Of a DNA stretch of 64,000 nucleotides, positions 42,422 through 53,845 are shown piece after piece. Source of the DNA: Sphagnum compactum (lineage: Eukaryota; Bryophyta; Sphagnopsida; Sphagnales). Within the stretch, counting starts at the first letter, position 1. Every line of letters begins with the position of its first letter. Under the pieces are notes generated by a model. It did not search any database, was not told the origin of the DNA, and saw nothing but the letters and a program-made list of their open reading frames with translations. Made by a program: the position numbers and the translations under genes. Where the stretch lies: positions 21,018,001 through 21,082,000 of the forward strand of contig OZ234494.1 in assembly GCA_965153455.1 (NCBI GenBank), in the 5' to 3' direction.

Positions 42422-44101
42422 ATGTTTTGTAGGGCTGGGACTGTGGACGACATTTCACCTGAGGGGACAGAGATGGACTTGGAAGTTCAACACACCATGG
42501 ATTGCCAAGTAGATGCTCACATGGAAGTGGGAGAAGGAAGCAATTTCAATGCCGAGATCCTTACAGAGAATATTTTTCAGATGCTGATTAGAGAGCAGAC
42601 AGGGCGGGAAGTTCTGGCTTTCTCTCTCCTCAAGAATATGGAAACTGGCTCATATGAAACTGTGAAGGAGCAGCTTCAAAAACTCAAATTTCCAATCATG
42701 GTATGGATGGGATATGAAGTTGGAAGAGCCAACTTGCATAACCGTGTGAACCTAACAAAGGACTTGAAGAAGTCAATATTAGGGTTGAGAGCCCTTTTGC
42801 CAGCAGCAAAATTGAAGATGCCGGCTGGGAATTTGGAGGTATGGAACATGAACATTGACAAAGAAGCAATCCACATTGCCACTAGGCTGTGTTATCATAT
42901 CTATATCATCTGGCACTTGCTTGTCATCACAATCTGCAGAGGTGATGATTTGAAAGATCAGCAGCAGAAGCTCATCTTCCATGAGTTTCTGCTATTGCGC
43001 AATCAACACAAGTTCTTGAGTGAAGCTGAGAACACTGCAGTTGGATTTGACAATCCTGATGTCCAGAAGCTCATGATGTCAAGATCTCTTATTGACAACA
43101 AGTTCTTGCAGCTGGTGATGAATGAGTTAGCAAAGCGACACGAAGATAAGATGTCGTATGACCTTTGGCAGATGATGCAAGAAGTGACAGTGAACAACAG
43201 CATACATGTAAAGGACAAGGCAGTTGACAATGCCAATGAGTCAACTATGTGGCCCTGCAGTGCAAAGTCCCATTTTGGGCGTTGGGTGATTGAGATGGAG
43301 AAGCCTGTGCTCCTCATGGACATTGAGGGATCATACCAGGACACCAATGAGAAGTGGATACAGAACCTTCAGCGGCTTGATTACATCCAAGAGTTACTCC
43401 CTGAGGTTGTCAGACTCAAAGCCCAGTTGGAAGTGAAAGTTGACATTCAGCCTAATTTCATCGACCTCATGGTGAACATCAGTCAAGTCCTTGCCTGCGT
43501 TCGCAAGAAAGAGAAGCAAACAGGCCACTTCCCCTCACGGGTCTACCTCTCTGTTGTTCCTGTCAATGCTGGGTTGACAGGTGTCACCATGACAGGTTCC
43601 TCACGAAACATTTCTGTGAAGGTTGGGGTCACAGAGAAAGTCCAAGTGGGGGTGAATGCAAACATCAAAGCTGCACCATCAGCAGGCTTGAACTTCAGAG
43701 CTAGCAAAACGACTGCATCAGAAGTTGAAGGGAAACCCTGGCAGCTGGAGCAGCTCTCTGAGGATGGTGACAGAGGTAGCAGTTTGACATGGGACTTGTT
43801 GAAACTCCATGGCACCAAATTTGATCGTCTGAACCCCATTAAGAGTTCAAGATGGCAGTTGGGGAAGAGGATTCCTGAAAACCCACTGCAGGAGTTACCC
43901 TTTGCAAGCGATGGGAGTGTCAACTTCACAGCCTCTCAGTTTAGCAATGTGATGGCATGGCGGTACCCAAGAGACCTTGAGAACACTACCCTGGTGTTTA
44001 ACATTGTGGGCTGCGTGCACACCACCTGCACCCAGGCTCCATTCTGGGAGACACGCATGATGCCGTTCAAGGGTCAGCTTGAGCAGAAGCTGGAAGCTTG
44101 A
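42422..44101 (+). CDS. Uncharacterised family protein (copy B, plus-strand member), 559 aa
   Basis: This is the closest relative of the 614-aa protein at 22964-24808, with the same order of segments: helical repeats (residues about 25-140), the TRLCYHIYIIWHLLVI stretch, AKSHFGRWVIEMEKPVLLMDI, TGHFPSRVYLSVVP, VTMTGSSRNISVKVG, and the end FWETRMMPFKGQLEQKLEA. It differs from copy A by at least four indels, all multiples of three (a 9-base loss near 43505, a 12-base loss near 43840, and single codons near 42960 and 43010), which suggests past selection to stay coding. The Met at 42422 directly follows an in-frame TGA. Homology to the 640-aa paralog starts at about residue 16, so this start is plausible but the gene lacks the paralog's first about 85 residues. 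It shares the early TGA before the lysine tail. Function unknown. Confidence 0.75.
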   Translation: MFCRAGTVDDISPEGTEMDLEVQHTMDCQVDAHMEVGEGSNFNAEILTENIFQMLIREQTGREVLAFSLLKNMETGSYETVKEQLQKLKFPIMVWMGYEVGRANLHNRVNLTKDLKKSILGLRALLPAAKLKMPAGNLEVWNMNIDKEAIHIATRLCYHIYIIWHLLVITICRGDDLKDQQQKLIFHEFLLLRNQHKFLSEAENTAVGFDNPDVQKLMMSRSLIDNKFLQLVMNELAKRHEDKMSYDLWQMMQEVTVNNSIHVKDKAVDNANESTMWPCSAKSHFGRWVIEMEKPVLLMDIEGSYQDTNEKWIQNLQRLDYIQELLPEVVRLKAQLEVKVDIQPNFIDLMVNISQVLACVRKKEKQTGHFPSRVYLSVVPVNAGLTGVTMTGSSRNISVKVGVTEKVQVGVNANIKAAPSAGLNFRASKTTASEVEGKPWQLEQLSEDGDRGSSLTWDLLKLHGTKFDRLNPIKSSRWQLGKRIPENPLQELPFASDGSVNFTASQFSNVMAWRYPRDLENTTLVFNIVGCVHTTCTQAPFWETRMMPFKGQLEQKLEA

Positions 44102-47100
44102 GGTAAAACTCTTGGGGACAAGAAGGAGAAGAAGAAATCAGGCCCTCTCTCTCCCTCCCTCACTTTGACCTCCCTCAACATTCCATGACAAAATGGCCTT
44201 GTTCAGTTATGCATAGTTTTATTGAACATCCAAAATCCTGATCTTGTGATCTAATCCATGATCAAAACTCAGTTGCCATCTGTGAACAGGGCCACTCCTT
44301 AGTTTGATTGAATTCATGACCTTCAACCATGATGGGTGTGTAGTCCTTGTGTTTGATCAAATGGGAACCAGAACTGCATATGTTTTTGAGTTGGTTTACC
44401 TCTTGGGCTGAGCTATGTACATATAATGTATTTGTAGCAGGGAGTTGAGTTTTTTTTGCTCCCCTTCCTGTCAGTCAAAGAGCATATGTTAGTATAAGGT
44501 TTAGGACTGTGTTGTGGCCAGTTAAGAAACAGTCTAGCCCAAAATGGTGTGAATGGAAACTCATCTACGTGGAATGAACAGCTCATGACCTAGTGTAAAG
44601 CATATTGGTTTAGGGTTTGGGCATCGCAGCAGCTTTTAGCTACCTCCATTGAAAAGGAGGTGCACTGAGGACTTGTCCTCTTCCTAAAGATGGAAAGCCT
44701 CTGGACGTTGATTTATGGAGATGCCTCAGAGATAGCGGTTAGCTTTGCATGTTGGTTGTTGTTTGCTTGTTTTTGATTGTTTTATTGGTGTGATTGCTGC
44801 TGCCAGAGGTGAAGAGATGGGAGTGAATTTATTGCTGATGGAGAAGGAAGGAGGAAAGGCTTCTGGAAACATCTGGAGATCATGTGTTTTGTTGGTTGTT
44901 GTTTGCTTGTTTTATAGGTGTGATTGCTGCTGCCAGAGATGAATAGATGGGAACGAATTTATTGCTGATGGAGAAGGAAGGAGGAAAGGCTTTTGGAAAC
45001 ATCTGGAGATCATGTGTTTGAGCCGCTTTTGGCAGTTTATTGCTTTGTTTGTTGTATGTGCAGGATTGGAATATGCTGATTTTGGGAATCTTCGGGGGCT
45101 GATAATGGATAGTAGAGTGAATGTGTGGTGGTTGGAGTTTCAATCTTGGACTTGACACTGGAAAGCCTTGCTGGAGGATGCTTATGGTGATTATGGATGC
45201 TCGGTGATGCTTGTTTTCTTCCAGTGTTCGGCAAGATTTTGTGGTGCATGTGGGGAGGCTGGAATGGGAGTGCTGTAGAACCTGGTGGATAAGAGGACTG
45301 CTGAACTTTGAAATCAAGGAAAAACAAAAAGATTTGGAGATTGGAAAGCTAATTATACTGAGGACATGGCATGGCAGAAATCTGTTCAGAAGTAGAACTA
45401 GTTGTGTTACAAGATGTCGGACTGTCTTGAAGGTTGCTGGATTCATTTTCTGCTCCACCCAATAGCAATTAAGGCAGTGTAACACTTGTAATTTCCGTCA
45501 TGCATATGAGGGGTTGATGCCTAGAAGTGAGGACACTGTAAGGAAGTTAGAGCTCATAGTGGGGTGTCAAGAGTTTTGGGGTTTATGCCATTGTTGTGAT
45601 GGTACATTCAAGGGTAAATTTTTTCAGGTACCTGGAGAGAGAAACCTGTAGATTATGTCAAAAACCCATTAGTGACAAGATTGTTACATCCGGAGTGAAA
45701 TGGTGCAGATGAGGTTTGAACTTGAAACCAGGTGGCTTTAGCCTTGATTTTGTTGAGGGGGAGGTTTAGATAATCATAGTTTTATTGGCCTGCATGGCTA
45801 AGGTGATTTTGAGAGATTTGCTGGAAAGGGCATCATGGTGTTAGTTGGATTGTGTATTGTACAGCAGGTAATAGGGTTAGGACCTCAATATGACCCAGAA
45901 AATGTTGAGAGTTCTGATCTATGGACAAACCCCAAACTAAGCATGTGATGGATTACCATAGATATATGTTAGTAGCAAATAGGGCCTGTCAGCAAATTTG
46001 GCCAGTGCACGATAACTTGAGATCATTCTGAGCTGCTGTGGGCAGATGATACCACTCGTATATATATTGAAGGGGCAGACTTATGAATGCAGTGCAATTT
46101 GCATTGGGTGAACATTCTCTTTATTCCCTTTCTTTTTGGTTACAACAGCATCTTGTTAAGTTTAGGTAGGAGGTTTGACTTTTTTTTTTCTCTAGCTTGC
46201 AGAAAATAACTGGTTTGTAAATTTGAAGCAGTCTATACGCAAATGCAAGTTTTCCAGTTTTAATGTAAAATTTGTTAGTCCACTGTTGAGAACTAAGATT
46301 GTATAATTTTCTACAGTTGATGTACATAACCCATCTGTAGCTCACTACAAATTCTGACCACTCAGCACATCTCTCTGAAGAACCCCTCTTCCCATGCTGC
46401 TCATAATGCATCTTGAATTTTCCTAGACAGACCTTGGAAGCAGATTAGAGTAATATTGGTAACAGAAACACCTACTAGAGATTTTCTGCATGAGCATTAG
46501 TGACATTATATTGCTTTCTTGCTGTAGAATCAAAGGCAAGGAATCCCTATGATATATTTGCCCACACAGAAGAGCTACACAATTTCAGATATGAAGGAAA
46601 CTAGGAAAATTGAGTCATATAATTTCAGCAAGCGAAGAGAGTAAAAAAGAAAACCCTAAAACATGGAGAGGGAAAGGGAAGGCAGTGTAAGTCGATTCCA
46701 TCATGACTGTTTGTTTTAGCAAGCTGCCTTCCACAGCTTCACTGGGTTAGTAGTTACTACCACCTAGTCCAAGCACTAGCAGATGCCGGAACGCTGGATA
46801 CTCTATCCAATCCTGCCGCATGCCCACAGTCTTCAGAAAGAAGAGGAATTTGCAATTTGAGGTAACCAAAAGAGCAAAACCAAGTTCATCTCAATGCTGA
46901 GACCAAGAAAAATTCCCACACAAAAACAAAACGAAGAGAAAAAAATGAAAAAGTGACGATCTAAGAGCGGAGAAACCAAAGAAAATGAGGAAAAAGGAAA
47001 TCAAGAAGGGAAATATCAGCAGCAGCAGCCTCTGGCTCTTCACCTATGTAGTGACCCACGGCAACATGTAGGGAAAGTTAGCTGAACCATGTAGGTGAGT

Positions 47101-48739
47101 GTAAGTAAGAAACCCTCCTTTCTAAGACTCCAGCCATTGACTGGAGCAGTCCGGAGTTTCCCTTCGGAAAGCAATTGTTCAAACACACGCTCGTGTTGAT
47201 GACAAAAGCTGCCTGGTGCTTGAGAAACAGATTCCTGAATCAGCGTGTGTCATTGGAAGGACAGACTGGAGGCCAACAAATGTTCTTTGTGCGTCAGAAC
47301 TAAAGGAGCAACGCAGAAAACACAGAAAGGGGATGAGTGGTAGTTTGCTTCAAGTTTTTAAAAAAAATAGCTCTAGACCCCTCTCTAGTACCAGCCCCAT
47401 GTCTTCCTCATTTTTAGTCCGTTTTCAGTGATTTAAAACCTGATGGGTGCGTCAAGTAGGAATTTACAAAACTTCTTTGTATCCGATAGGCAAAGATGCA
47501 ACAATCAAAGATTTGAAGCTCGAAATCCTAACCTGTTTTGATTCACCCATCACCAAATACTGAACTCCCTTACACCAAACACCCAATATCTTCCTCATTC
47601 CTTTATCGAATGGAGCAACTTTTGCAGCGTTGGAAGCGTTAGGTGAAGGGCTACAAATGTTCTTACAGCTTCAGAAACAGAGAAACGATGTCTGAGGATT
47701 CGACCTCCTTTGAGTTCTTATCTCTTTGCTCGCCGGCCTATCTATCTAGGTCGTAACGGTTGCAACTGATGCCCATGGCTGCACAAACCCTAATTCCTGC
47801 CACTCTTCTTCGCATTAGTAGGCTGAAACTTTGAGAGCCAAAAAGAGCAAAGATGGTCAAAAGTTTAAACCCCTACACGAAATTTCATGTGTTCATTTTC
47901 TAAATCGGACTGAAACACTACTTCGAGGAGTGCGAATATGAAGGGTTTTTTTTTTTCATTACTAAATTTATTCAATTGGTGATTATTATTTTTTTCAAAA
48001 TGGATATGAGTATGTGTTTTTTATTATCTTGTTGCCAAGTTTTGATTTTCTTTTTGAAAAATTGCAAGATTTCTCTATTGGGTTCTAGCATGTAGCCAAA
48101 AATGTGAAGGATGCATAATATTTTTAACTTTCATATCCTGTTTATAGTCAAAATTGACTGTGTTATGGATGAATGCCACTTCAAGTACATTATAAAAATG
48201 AAAAAAAACATTGTTGGGCCATTGTTCCCTTTGGGTTTTTTTCAATGTTTTGATGTAAAAAGTTCGATGATTTTTTGGCCAAAACATTAGTTGAATTTAC
48301 ACTCAAAAATAAAAATTTCCCAACTGTTTGGTTACAAAAGCAACAATATTTGTCCAAAAAAAAAAAGCTCTCAGTGACAGTAGGTCTAAACCCACAATTG
48401 TCTAAACTTACAATTAATGAATGGTTTTGTACATGAAGGCTAGCATGCCCTATTGTGGGTGAGAGGAACCATCACCAAAACTAGTACCTTTCTGAGAGGG
48501 CCCTCTTTGTGGCTATATTTAACTCAGAAAATGTTAGATTTGAAGTTAATGAATCCTTGTTTAGGCTTGCTTTAGACTAGGAATTGGGGGCAAAAAAATC
48601 TTGAGACAAATAATGAAAAATATTGACCAATTTTGGTTCCTTCTTTGATCTGAAGTTATCAACAAAATAATACACTTTTAAAACCATTTAGTTCATGATA
48701 AAAAGCCATTTGAGGCCAAGAAGTAAGAATTATGACTCA
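44102..48739. other. 3' region of the copy B gene and spacer; no confident gene
   Basis: It is collinear with 24809-29520. Frames at 44880-45485 (-) and 45211-45465 (+) are shadows of repeated non-coding text and differ from copy A by shifts. It contains the 44751-45020 tandem duplication and the approximately 290-base insertion at 45965-46255. Confidence 0.5.
44751..45020. repeat. Tandem duplication, unit about 140 bp, copy B only
   Basis: GTTGGTTGTTGTTTGCTTG, GTGTGATTGCTGCTGCCAGAG, GAGAAGGAAGGAGGAAAGGC and CATCTGGAGATCATGTGTTT occur in 44751-44890 and again in 44891-45020. Copy A has a single unit (about 25445-25585). Confidence 0.9.
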
Positions 48740-49329
48740 AGTTGTCAACTCATTATATGCTTTCATTCATTCTTTTTGCTCATTAGTTTTCTTAGTTGTG
48801 TTTTTTTTTTTTGGGTTGAACTTTAGAAATCAAACCACCATGCACGAACGAAGATGTAAAACATTTATAGTTATTTTGTTTTTCATCATGATTTGGCATG
48901 TTATTATTATAGTTGTAGCATTGCAAAAACTTACATTTCATCAACATTATAGTGGAAGGATGACAATGACTATATTCATTATGGAAGCAAATGAAGCATC
49001 GAGAAAGACTTTTAAGTAGCTAATGAAGTTAATTCTAGTAACTTTCATTATTTGTGTGGTATTGTAACCCTATCATTGGGTAACGCACATTAACACATAT
49101 GAGATCATGCATTCCAATTGAAACGTGAGTAACCATGACACTTTCTTTGATTAGGTAACCTTCAATAATAGTTTACAAACGTGATGAAATTTATGGACTG
49201 GTTAAAACCACTTTTTTAATCATTGTAAAAAAGAATTGTGCAACTATTAAAATACACAAGTGAAAACTTTTATGATAGAAAGATTAAGAGGAAGTAGCAT
49301 AAGATGACTTGTTATATGAATTTTTACAT

Positions 49330-49986
49330 TTAAAGGCATATTTTGCATTTTGGGGTCACATCACTTATAGATTCATCTTCTTACTATTGTTGACAAGGTT
49401 TTTATTCAACTTTATTACAAGTTGTGATTGACACAAGATGTAAGTTTTGGGACTATGAATATAGATGCATTAATCACTACCATGATTAGACATTGTTTCA
49501 AAATTTTAACATTGGTTGTTTTTTTGACAAATATCTTTGCATATTGGACTTGCATACAATCAAGTACTTGAATGGTTGTTTAAAACATTCTGGAGTTTTG
49601 AAAGGATGGTGGAGAATTATATTAAAGAAAATTGACATGCCATTATAAAATCTACTCAATCTATGATTAGAACTTGCATTTACCTTCATAACCTATGCAT
49701 TATGGATGGAAATAGACATGGGCTAAGCAAAAAAGTTGATCACATAATGCAAGACGAAGCCAACCATCTCCTTGGACAATTTCAACATAAGAACATATTC
49801 AATATGGCAAATCAAGGTATCAAAAAAATGCATAGACTACAATATTTCAAAAGTGATTGTCAAGTAGAAGAAGTTGCAGATGAAGAGAATGAGACAATTT
49901 TTGAAATTGAGAAATCAAAGGGGCACCAAAATAGAAGAAAGACACAAAAATCAAAGTCAAAATATGTTAGAAATTGCACAAGATAG
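49330..49986 (+). pseudogene. PIF/Harbinger-like transposase remnant (copy B)
   Basis: It is better preserved than 30080-30690: VVIDTRCKFWDYEYRC, then H.D.TLFQ, FGVLKGWWRI-type reading (HSGVLKGWWRIILKKIDMPL), a CIYLHNLCI stretch, and an open 107-codon tail (49663-49986: DGNRHGLSKKVDHIMQDEA, QHKNIFNMANQGIKKMHRL) ending in a basic region. Two catalytic acidic positions can be guessed (the Asp of VVID and that of the HD motif). The N-terminal half is not readable and stops remain, so it is inactive. Confidence 0.7.
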
Positions 49987-50005
49987 AATTATTAGTCAAC
50001 ACATT

Positions 50006-50434
50006 TTATGAAACAAAATTAAAATGACAAGGTAAATTCCTCTTCTCAACTAGATCATGTGATTCAAAATCAAAATAGATATCATGCCTATAATTTAGAT
50101 GTTTATCAATTTGGTGATCAACTCTTTTCAATAAAATATTGGTTTTCTTGAAAATAGTCACCATGATGGTATTGTTTTCCACCATCTTAATGAACATACC
50201 AATTGCTTAATCATTAAAATCCATTTTATCACTTTTATATGTGAATTGTAAAGTTGTCTCGAAAATTGGTTGTTTTTCCAACAATTCGGTGATGCTTTCA
50301 TATTGAGACAATTTTGTGTCATTGGTAGATGTGATGACATGTTTCATTATGGTACCAATTTCATGCCATCCAATATCAATGAATTCATAGAACTTGGATT
50401 CATGTCTTTCTTCCCTTGATACACCATTTGCCAA
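50006..50434 (-). pseudogene. Second frame of the Harbinger-like element (copy B), convergent
   Basis: The minus-strand frame 50207-50434 reads GVSREERHESKFYEFIDIG, then ESITELLEKQPIFETTL, and after a stop continues as MFIKMVENNTIMVTIFKKTN to 50006. Its place and orientation fit the Myb/SANT-like partner gene of PIF/Harbinger elements. A stop splits it at about 50200. Assignment is by position and general character only. Confidence 0.45.
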
Positions 50435-50519
50435 TTTGTCAATTCATATTGTTTGAAATTTTTTTTTAAGAATTTGAATTCAATTTAATTCAATTTGAAC
50501 TCAATTGAATTAAGTTGCA

Positions 50520-53500
50520 TGCAATGTCACAATTTCATTCAAATGGAACTTAATATTTACAAAATCAGCTCATTTTCTGGATTGTGAGATTCATAGCAAA
50601 AGTACAGTGCAATTTTACTTGGCCCCTTGAAAGTAACCAATGCTGGCAAATACTCATTTCTGCAAAGTTTGCTTGCAAGTTTTGCAAGATGTCTACACTG
50701 AGATATACTGAGGAAAGCTTTTGTTCTGGTTGCAACATGTTATTGTTTAGATATTCTTGGCACATACATTGCAGAGAGATGAATCAATTATGGTGTTCAA
50801 AATGTGCATGCTGCTGAAGAAATGCTATCTGAGCTTGCACATATTGTTCCCTTCCCTTGAACCCATTCTCAGATGTGGCATCCATAATTTTCCACAAATT
50901 GGGATTTGTTTACTTTGTGTTTGAGTTGGATCGAAGAATCTCATTTGAGAAAAATGGGTTCATGTGGCATATATGTCAACTATTCTAAATTTTGTGAAGG
51001 AGCAAATCTCTGTTTGTGTCACTCATGCTGCACTGCACACCAGCTGAACTGATGCTTGGTTTTGTCGCTGCTACAGATTTCAATCCTTGGAAATCTTCCA
51101 AATTGTCATTATGGTCTTGAGAAGTGGCTTTAATTTTTGTCCTTTTTAGCCCTGGCCTGATGCATGAACTGATATTCTTCTACTTGGCACTATCAAGGCC
51201 AACAGGGCAAGTGATAGCCTTCTTCATTACATGGACTTATGAATGTTGTAGTGGAAATTTCATCTCAAAGTCACAAAAGCTTCTCTCTGTACCCATCACT
51301 CTAAACATATTTTTTTCAGCTCTCACTCTTCTACTCACCTCTGTGCTGGCCAGGGACTGACTTACAATTCATATCAGAGTTTCAGCATTTTTGTCAGTGC
51401 TTTTCTGCCTGAAAATTTCTTCATAGATGAAGTTGATGAACAAACTGCTATCAATTCAGCAACTGTCATTAACTGCCATGAGTAACAAAAGTCAAGCATC
51501 CAAAAATCTCTTGCATTTATTGCAGCAGGTGTATTTGCAAGCTGGTTCTGGCTGGTTTGATGGACTCTTGATTTTGCCTTAAGATTGAGAGGACTGAGAA
51601 GTTGAGAAAGCCCTGAATTTTGGCGAGATTTTTCTTGGGAAAGAGGAATTTGACAATCAGGGTGCTTTTATTTCACAGCAACTTGTGCATCAATATCTCC
51701 AGCCCTTTCAGAAGGTATGTTCTTGCCTTGTGTTAGGGAATTCCATCTTTGATACTTCCCTCATAATCTAGTCCCAGAACTTGAGCTGCACCTTGTCTGG
51801 GATATCCCACCCTTTTCAAAACCCAGTTTAAGCTGGTTTCTTTCATGCCATTTAGATAATTCAAGAAAGAAGTGGCTGAATGAGCTTTTGCTGGGACAAT
51901 TGTGCTTTGCTTGTTGGAGTGGTATTGGCAAGTTCTTTTCTTTACATTCATGGGCAGCTCAGGCTTTCCTACAGATTGCTCCATCAAGTTTACATTGGTG
52001 ACACTGTTGTTGGAAACTGTTCATGTTCTGCAGCAATTGTTGTGACATTTTCCACCATGTCCTTCTTTACATGGAGGTTGCCTTATCTAGCAATCTTATG
52101 ACAGCAACCATCACTGAGGTACACTATCTTGTTGCTCCCCAAACCTCTAAGAATCATGTATTGTCTGGGTGGCTGGTCGAGCTCTAGTGATCTTTTCTGG
52201 GGTCAAGAAGATAAGGAAAAGTATCCAGAAGCAGTCTTTCATGTACTTCACTGTATCATGTTAGTGTGCATTTTGCCATCTCAGTTCTGATTCAGTCCAA
52301 GTCTCTTTAGAGTGTGCAAAGTTGGGGTGGCTGACAATAACAAATCTCTTTTGTCAACCCTGACAGTCATTCCAAACAAAGAAACAGGAATGGCAAGTGA
52401 TGATAGAGAATCATTAGCATCTAGCTTTGCATGTCTATGTCACTCTAGTCATACCAGACACACATCTGTAGCAGCTACTAGAAGGATGAAAAATTAAAAG
52501 TTATGAGTGTGGTGAAGGAAATCACAAAAATTACTAGCAAAAATCCAAGCGACCCATGCAAGGAGAAATGAGTGCTACCTGCCCATAGAGAGTCCATTCC
52601 ACTGCAAATGTAATTGGGATTGAGATACAATAGCTGGCATTGAGGTTTGGCCTTTAATAATCCCCAAAGAGCTCCCTCAGGAAAACATATATTCCACATT
52701 GTCCAAGTGGCAAACTCAGGAATTGAATGCTGAAGAACAGTCCTTACCTTTGTACAGATTGTTTAAAGTTTAAACCCTAGGAAGAGGCCAGAAACAACTC
52801 CAAGATCCTTTATCATCCATGAAGGAACAAAAAATACAACAGCATTGGCAAATTCCAAACAATAGAAAAGCTTGCTGAGAGAACAAAAAACCTTTACCCC
52901 CTGAACCACTTAACATGGAACTCTACAGCACTTTTTTTTCTCTTGCGTTTCATTTTGCAAAAAGATTGCAAAGGAAAGAGCCCTGCAATATGAAAAGCTG
53001 GCAATGATATTAAAAAATCATGCCCCGATGATAAGGACCCACCAAAACTAAAACAAATTTGCACTTGCATGAATAACACCTGACAATGAAGTGTTGCATT
53101 CACCATTTGCTCCACAACTTTGAACATATAGAATTCCCCTGAATATTCTTTATGCTTGCATAGATCTGGATTGCAACAGCAACAAGCAAGACATTATGAA
53201 TTGGTCATGTGCTCTGATTTCATGGCAGACGCTACCAAAGTTGGAGAGACTTTCAGAGCTGGAGGAGTGCAACCATATAGACCTGTTGATGAGATCAATG
53301 GAGTTTACATCAGTACAGAAGACAACATTTGGTAGGAGGGACCTGGTTGAAGATTCACACATACACACACATCTATGAAATTGTAAAGTAATCCCCACGA
53401 CAACATTTTGAAGGTAACGTGACAATGAGTGCAGTCATAACCTTACGAGAGACACTCACAAAGTGTCAGACCATCACCTTCGTCATGAATAGCAGTGACA

Positions 53501-53845
53501 AGTTGCCATAACTACCCAGTGACTTCATCAGCTCCTGACAATGGGTTAGATCAGTATGAATAAATCCACCCAAAATTTCCGGCATACCATTATACACGAT
53601 CTGTGTCCTGAGTTTCTCTTGCATTTCGAGAAGCAATCAGAAGACTCAGATATGATGTTGGCTTGCACTCAAAGAAACATAGCTAATAAAAAAACTCAGT
53701 AGGGTCCTCATTCAAGCTGGAGCAAGCTTGTGAGCATAAGCTGCAATTTAGGTTATCCTTGTACAAGCAAGCATCTACACCAAAGGCATAGAGAGGCCTA
53801 TACACATACACGTGGAGAGAGAGAGGGTGGAAGAGAATCACCTGT
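50520..53845. other. Collinear spacer and 3' flank (copy B); no confident gene
   Basis: It matches 31260-34141 with an extra 51196-51847. The extra part contains the frames 51124-51360 and 51733-51987 (-), which I cannot assign. Frames conserved in translation between copies (for example 53196-53378 versus 33490-33687) are short, and the opposite frame is equally similar, so no coding call is made. Confidence 0.5.
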
